From Halomonas campaniensis (GTDB lineage Bacteria; Pseudomonadota; Gammaproteobacteria; Pseudomonadales; Halomonadaceae): DNA of 64,000 nt. The notes beneath the pieces were generated by a model. It searched no databases. It was not told the DNA's origin and saw nothing but the letters and a program-made list of their open reading frames with translations. Location of the stretch: assembly GCF_002211105.1 (NCBI RefSeq), contig NZ_JPUA01000010.1, positions 42,967 to 106,966 on the forward strand, given 5' to 3'. Position 1 is the first letter of the stretch. Each line of letters starts with the position of its first letter. The position numbers were made by a program, and so were the translations under genes. Positions 61,765-64,000 of this stretch are shown here, one piece after another.

Positions 61765-64000
61765 AGGTGCCACGCGGCCCATTAGCTTGGATGGTGGATC
61801 ACGGGGTAGCGCCTAACTTACTGATGGTGCTGTTTATCGTCGGCGGCCTGATGGCATCGCTGGCGATTAAAAAAGAGGTCTTCCCCGAATTCGACATCGA
61901 AGTGGTGCAAGTCACTATCAGCTACCCTGGCGCCACGCCGGAGGATGTGGAACAGAGCCTGCTGCTACCGGTGGAAGCCGCGATTGCCGATGTAGAGGGC
62001 ATCGACGAGCTGACCGCCACGGCCAGCGAAGGCAGCGCCAGCGTCAACGCTACGCTGATTGATGGCGTGGATGTGATGCGCGCCTATCAGGATATCCAGC
62101 AGGCGGTAAACGCCATCACTACCCTACCCAGCGCTGCCGACCCACCGCGCTTCACCCTCGCGGGTCGCTCCCGCAGCGTGTTGAGCCTACAGGTATACGG
62201 CCAAGTCGGTTTGGAGGCGCTGCACAACGCGGCGGAAGATGTGCGCGGTGAGCTGCAAGCCACTTCCGGCATCTCTCGTGCGGAGCTATCCGGCAACCGC
62301 GAGCGGGAGATTCAAGTCCACTTGGACGAAGAGGCCATCGAGCGTTATGGCCTCGATCACCAGGAACTGGCCACCCGCATTGCCGAAGAAGCGCTAGATC
62401 TTGCTAGCGGCCAGCTTACTACTGCCGAAGGCGAGTGGCTGATTCGCTATCAGGGGCGGCGTAACAGCGCCGAGGCCTTTGCCGAGCTGCCGATTCTGAC
62501 CAGCACTCAGGGGGCGCCGATTACCCTGGGCGAGATCGCCAGGGTCAGCGATGGCTTTGCCGAAACCGACCGGGAAGAGTTTTATAACGGCCAACCCGGC
62601 CTCTCCGTGGATGTTTACCAGATTGGTGATCAAACCCCGACCAGTATTTCAGAAGCGGTCAACGGTGAGCTTGAGCGCCTGCGCGCAGGCATGCCGGAAG
62701 GCGTTAGTCTGGATATTTCCCGCGACAGCTCAGAAGTTTACGAAGACCGTCTTAGCCTACTGTTAAAAAACGCCTGGATGGGGCTAGCACTGGTATTGGT
62801 ACTCATGGCGCTATTTTTGGAAGCGCGGTTGGCCTTCTGGGTCACTCTGGGTATCCCCACGGCGTTTCTCGGCGCGATGCTGTTTCTGCCCTGGATCGGC
62901 GTCTCGCTCAATATGATGTCGATGTTCGCCTTTATTATCGCTCTGGGGATCGTGGTAGATGACGCCATTATCGTGGGTGAGAATATCTACAGCTACCGGG
63001 AAGAGGGTTATTCGCTGCGCGATGCGGCGGTAAAAGGCGCCAGCGAAATTGCCACCCCACTCACCTTCGCGATTCTCTCCAATATCGTCGCTTTCCTGCC
63101 ACTGCTATTTTTACCCGGCTTTTTGGGGCTAATTTTTGCCACCGTGCCGGTCGTGGTGGTGACGGTATTCTTGATCTCCTGGCTGGAAGCCCTAGTGATT
63201 CTGCCCGCTCATCTAGCGCATAGCCGGAAGCCCCGCCAAACTCCGGCGTGGCAGCGCCCCCTGGAAGCGCTGCGCCAGCGGCTTCAGGGAGGTTTACACC
63301 ACTTTACCTACCGCCAGTTTGAGCCGTTCTTGCAGCGCGCCCTGAACCAACGCCTGCTGAGTATTTCGCTGGGCATCGCCATTCTGCTAATCGCACTCTC
63401 CTGGGCGATGAGCGGGCGGTTGGGTTTCTCGCTAATGCCACGGGTCGAATCGGATCAGGTGCAGGCCACGGTCACCCTACCCATTGGCAGCAATATCAGC
63501 ATTAGCCGCGAGCTAAGCCAACAGCTGCTCGACGCCGCCGATGCCCTTAGCGAGCGCGAAGAGACCCTCAGTTTTAGCAGTTCACGCAGCCGTCTGGACG
63601 GAGAAAGCCTGGAAGTCCGGTTAGATATTGCCAGCGAGAGCCTGGAAGCGTGGCCACCCTCGCGTATCGCCCGGGAGTGGCGTGATCTCACCGGCGATCT
63701 GCTCGGTGCCCAGTCGGTGCGTTTTGAAGCCGATGTCGGCGGCCCTGGTAGTGGCGCGGCACTTAGCCTGCGCCTCTCCCACCCGGACACCCAGGTGCTC
63801 GAAGCCGCCGCCGAACGCCTAGCGGAAACACTGGGTGGCTATGGGCTCACGGATATCGACAGCGGCCTTGGGGACGGCAAACCACAGTTAGAGATGCGTC
63901 TTTCTGCCGAAGGCCGCGCCTTGGGGCTTACGGGTAATAATCTGGCCCAAGCCCTGCGCGGGCCACTCCAGGGCGCCACGGCGCTTGAACAGTACGTGGG
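61761..64000 (+). CDS. RND efflux permease, truncated by window end
   Basis: 746 full codons are visible and the frame is open to the end. Start ATG overlaps the adaptor stop. The first helix (LLMVLFIVGGLMASLAI) is followed by KEVFPEFDIEVVQVTISYPGATPEDVEQSLLLPVE, the mark of the HAE1/HAE2-like multidrug exporter group, then helices 2-6 with ALGIVVDDAIIVGENIYSY. That aspartate pair on helix 4 is needed for proton coupling. About 1,000 residues are expected, so roughly a quarter is missing. Substrates may be electrophilic or toxic organics, given the NemR/AcuR-like regulator, by inference. Confidence 0.92.
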   Translation, partial: MKVPRGPLAWMVDHGVAPNLLMVLFIVGGLMASLAIKKEVFPEFDIEVVQVTISYPGATPEDVEQSLLLPVEAAIADVEGIDELTATASEGSASVNATLIDGVDVMRAYQDIQQAVNAITTLPSAADPPRFTLAGRSRSVLSLQVYGQVGLEALHNAAEDVRGELQATSGISRAELSGNREREIQVHLDEEAIERYGLDHQELATRIAEEALDLASGQLTTAEGEWLIRYQGRRNSAEAFAELPILTSTQGAPITLGEIARVSDGFAETDREEFYNGQPGLSVDVYQIGDQTPTSISEAVNGELERLRAGMPEGVSLDISRDSSEVYEDRLSLLLKNAWMGLALVLVLMALFLEARLAFWVTLGIPTAFLGAMLFLPWIGVSLNMMSMFAFIIALGIVVDDAIIVGENIYSYREEGYSLRDAAVKGASEIATPLTFAILSNIVAFLPLLFLPGFLGLIFATVPVVVVTVFLISWLEALVILPAHLAHSRKPRQTPAWQRPLEALRQRLQGGLHHFTYRQFEPFLQRALNQRLLSISLGIAILLIALSWAMSGRLGFSLMPRVESDQVQATVTLPIGSNISISRELSQQLLDAADALSEREETLSFSSSRSRLDGESLEVRLDIASESLEAWPPSRIAREWRDLTGDLLGAQSVRFEADVGGPGSGAALSLRLSHPDTQVLEAAAERLAETLGGYGLTDIDSGLGDGKPQLEMRLSAEGRALGLTGNNLAQALRGPLQGATALEQYV

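Noticed and set aside
1..64000. CRISPR array, prophage, insertion sequence, rRNA or tRNA genes
   Set aside because: No regular spacer array, transposase, integrase, phage structural genes or recognisable structural RNA was found on either strand.

Overview
The window reads as chromosomal DNA of a moderately halophilic gammaproteobacterium, most likely Halomonas or a close relative. The best evidence is a complete ectoine-degradation set (doeA, doeB, doeX, doeC, doeD), the typical gammaproteobacterial ftsB-ispD pair and GC-rich coding. No rRNA, tRNA, CRISPR array, prophage or insertion sequence was recognised. The genus is inferred from gene content only.

Layout. 1-2.3 kb: ispD (cut by the window edge), ftsB and a COG3146 acyltransferase-like gene. 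2.5-8.8 kb: a coniferyl-aldehyde-type dehydrogenase, then a tightly overlapping signalling run: GAF/GAF hybrid histidine kinase, REC-GGDEF(degenerate)-EAL protein and a HexR-type sugar-phosphate regulator. 9-12.8 kb: RidA, Lrp-type regulator, leuA, tandem universal stress protein. 13-18.5 kb: paired CrcB fluoride channels, an arsenite/bile-acid-type transporter, cyclopropane fatty acid synthase, a second usp gene broken by an in-frame amber codon, and a SulP transporter. 19-23.5 kb: NAD-type isocitrate dehydrogenase, then a metal locus (ZntA-like ATPase, divergent MerR/CadR regulator with a classical MerR-type promoter, ZIP transporter). 23.7-30.6 kb: sigma factor with zinc-finger anti-sigma candidate, soluble double-PAS chemoreceptor, 1-Cys peroxiredoxin, CorC-like protein, LysE exporter, luxS with an ABM-domain monooxygenase, and a HAD-type dehalogenase.

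30.7-36.8 kb is the ectoine catabolic cluster, all on the minus strand. DoeA opens the ring, DoeB deacetylates N-acetyl-diaminobutyrate, DoeD transaminates it, DoeC oxidises aspartate semialdehyde to aspartate, and DoeX is the Lrp-type regulator. 37-39.8 kb: hydroxypyruvate reductase, a DUF3108-like secreted protein and a LysO-type exporter.

39.8-47.1 kb is the most interesting part. A GntR/FadR-type regulator is divergent to an operon of an ApnO-like dehydrogenase, a three-part TRAP transporter, a RuBisCO-like protein and a DUF1537 acid-sugar kinase. The enzyme set fits D-apionate catabolism through 3-oxo-isoapionate 4-phosphate. Two genes of this operon are interrupted: an amber codon in the dehydrogenase and a one-base frameshift in the TRAP large subunit. 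This means either decay of the pathway or sequence errors.

47.2-64 kb: SpmAB-like membrane protein, EamA transporter, asparaginase, AGCS amino-acid:sodium symporter, DUF2798 protein, LysR regulator, an OsmC-YcaO fusion, TetR and a stand-alone FabF-like ketosynthase, a fluoroacetate-dehalogenase-type hydrolase, an XRE-type regulator, and a TetR-controlled RND efflux pair whose permease runs off the window end. Two long palindromic intergenic elements (near 8.9 and 32.3 kb) share a conserved core but have different, perfectly self-complementary arms.
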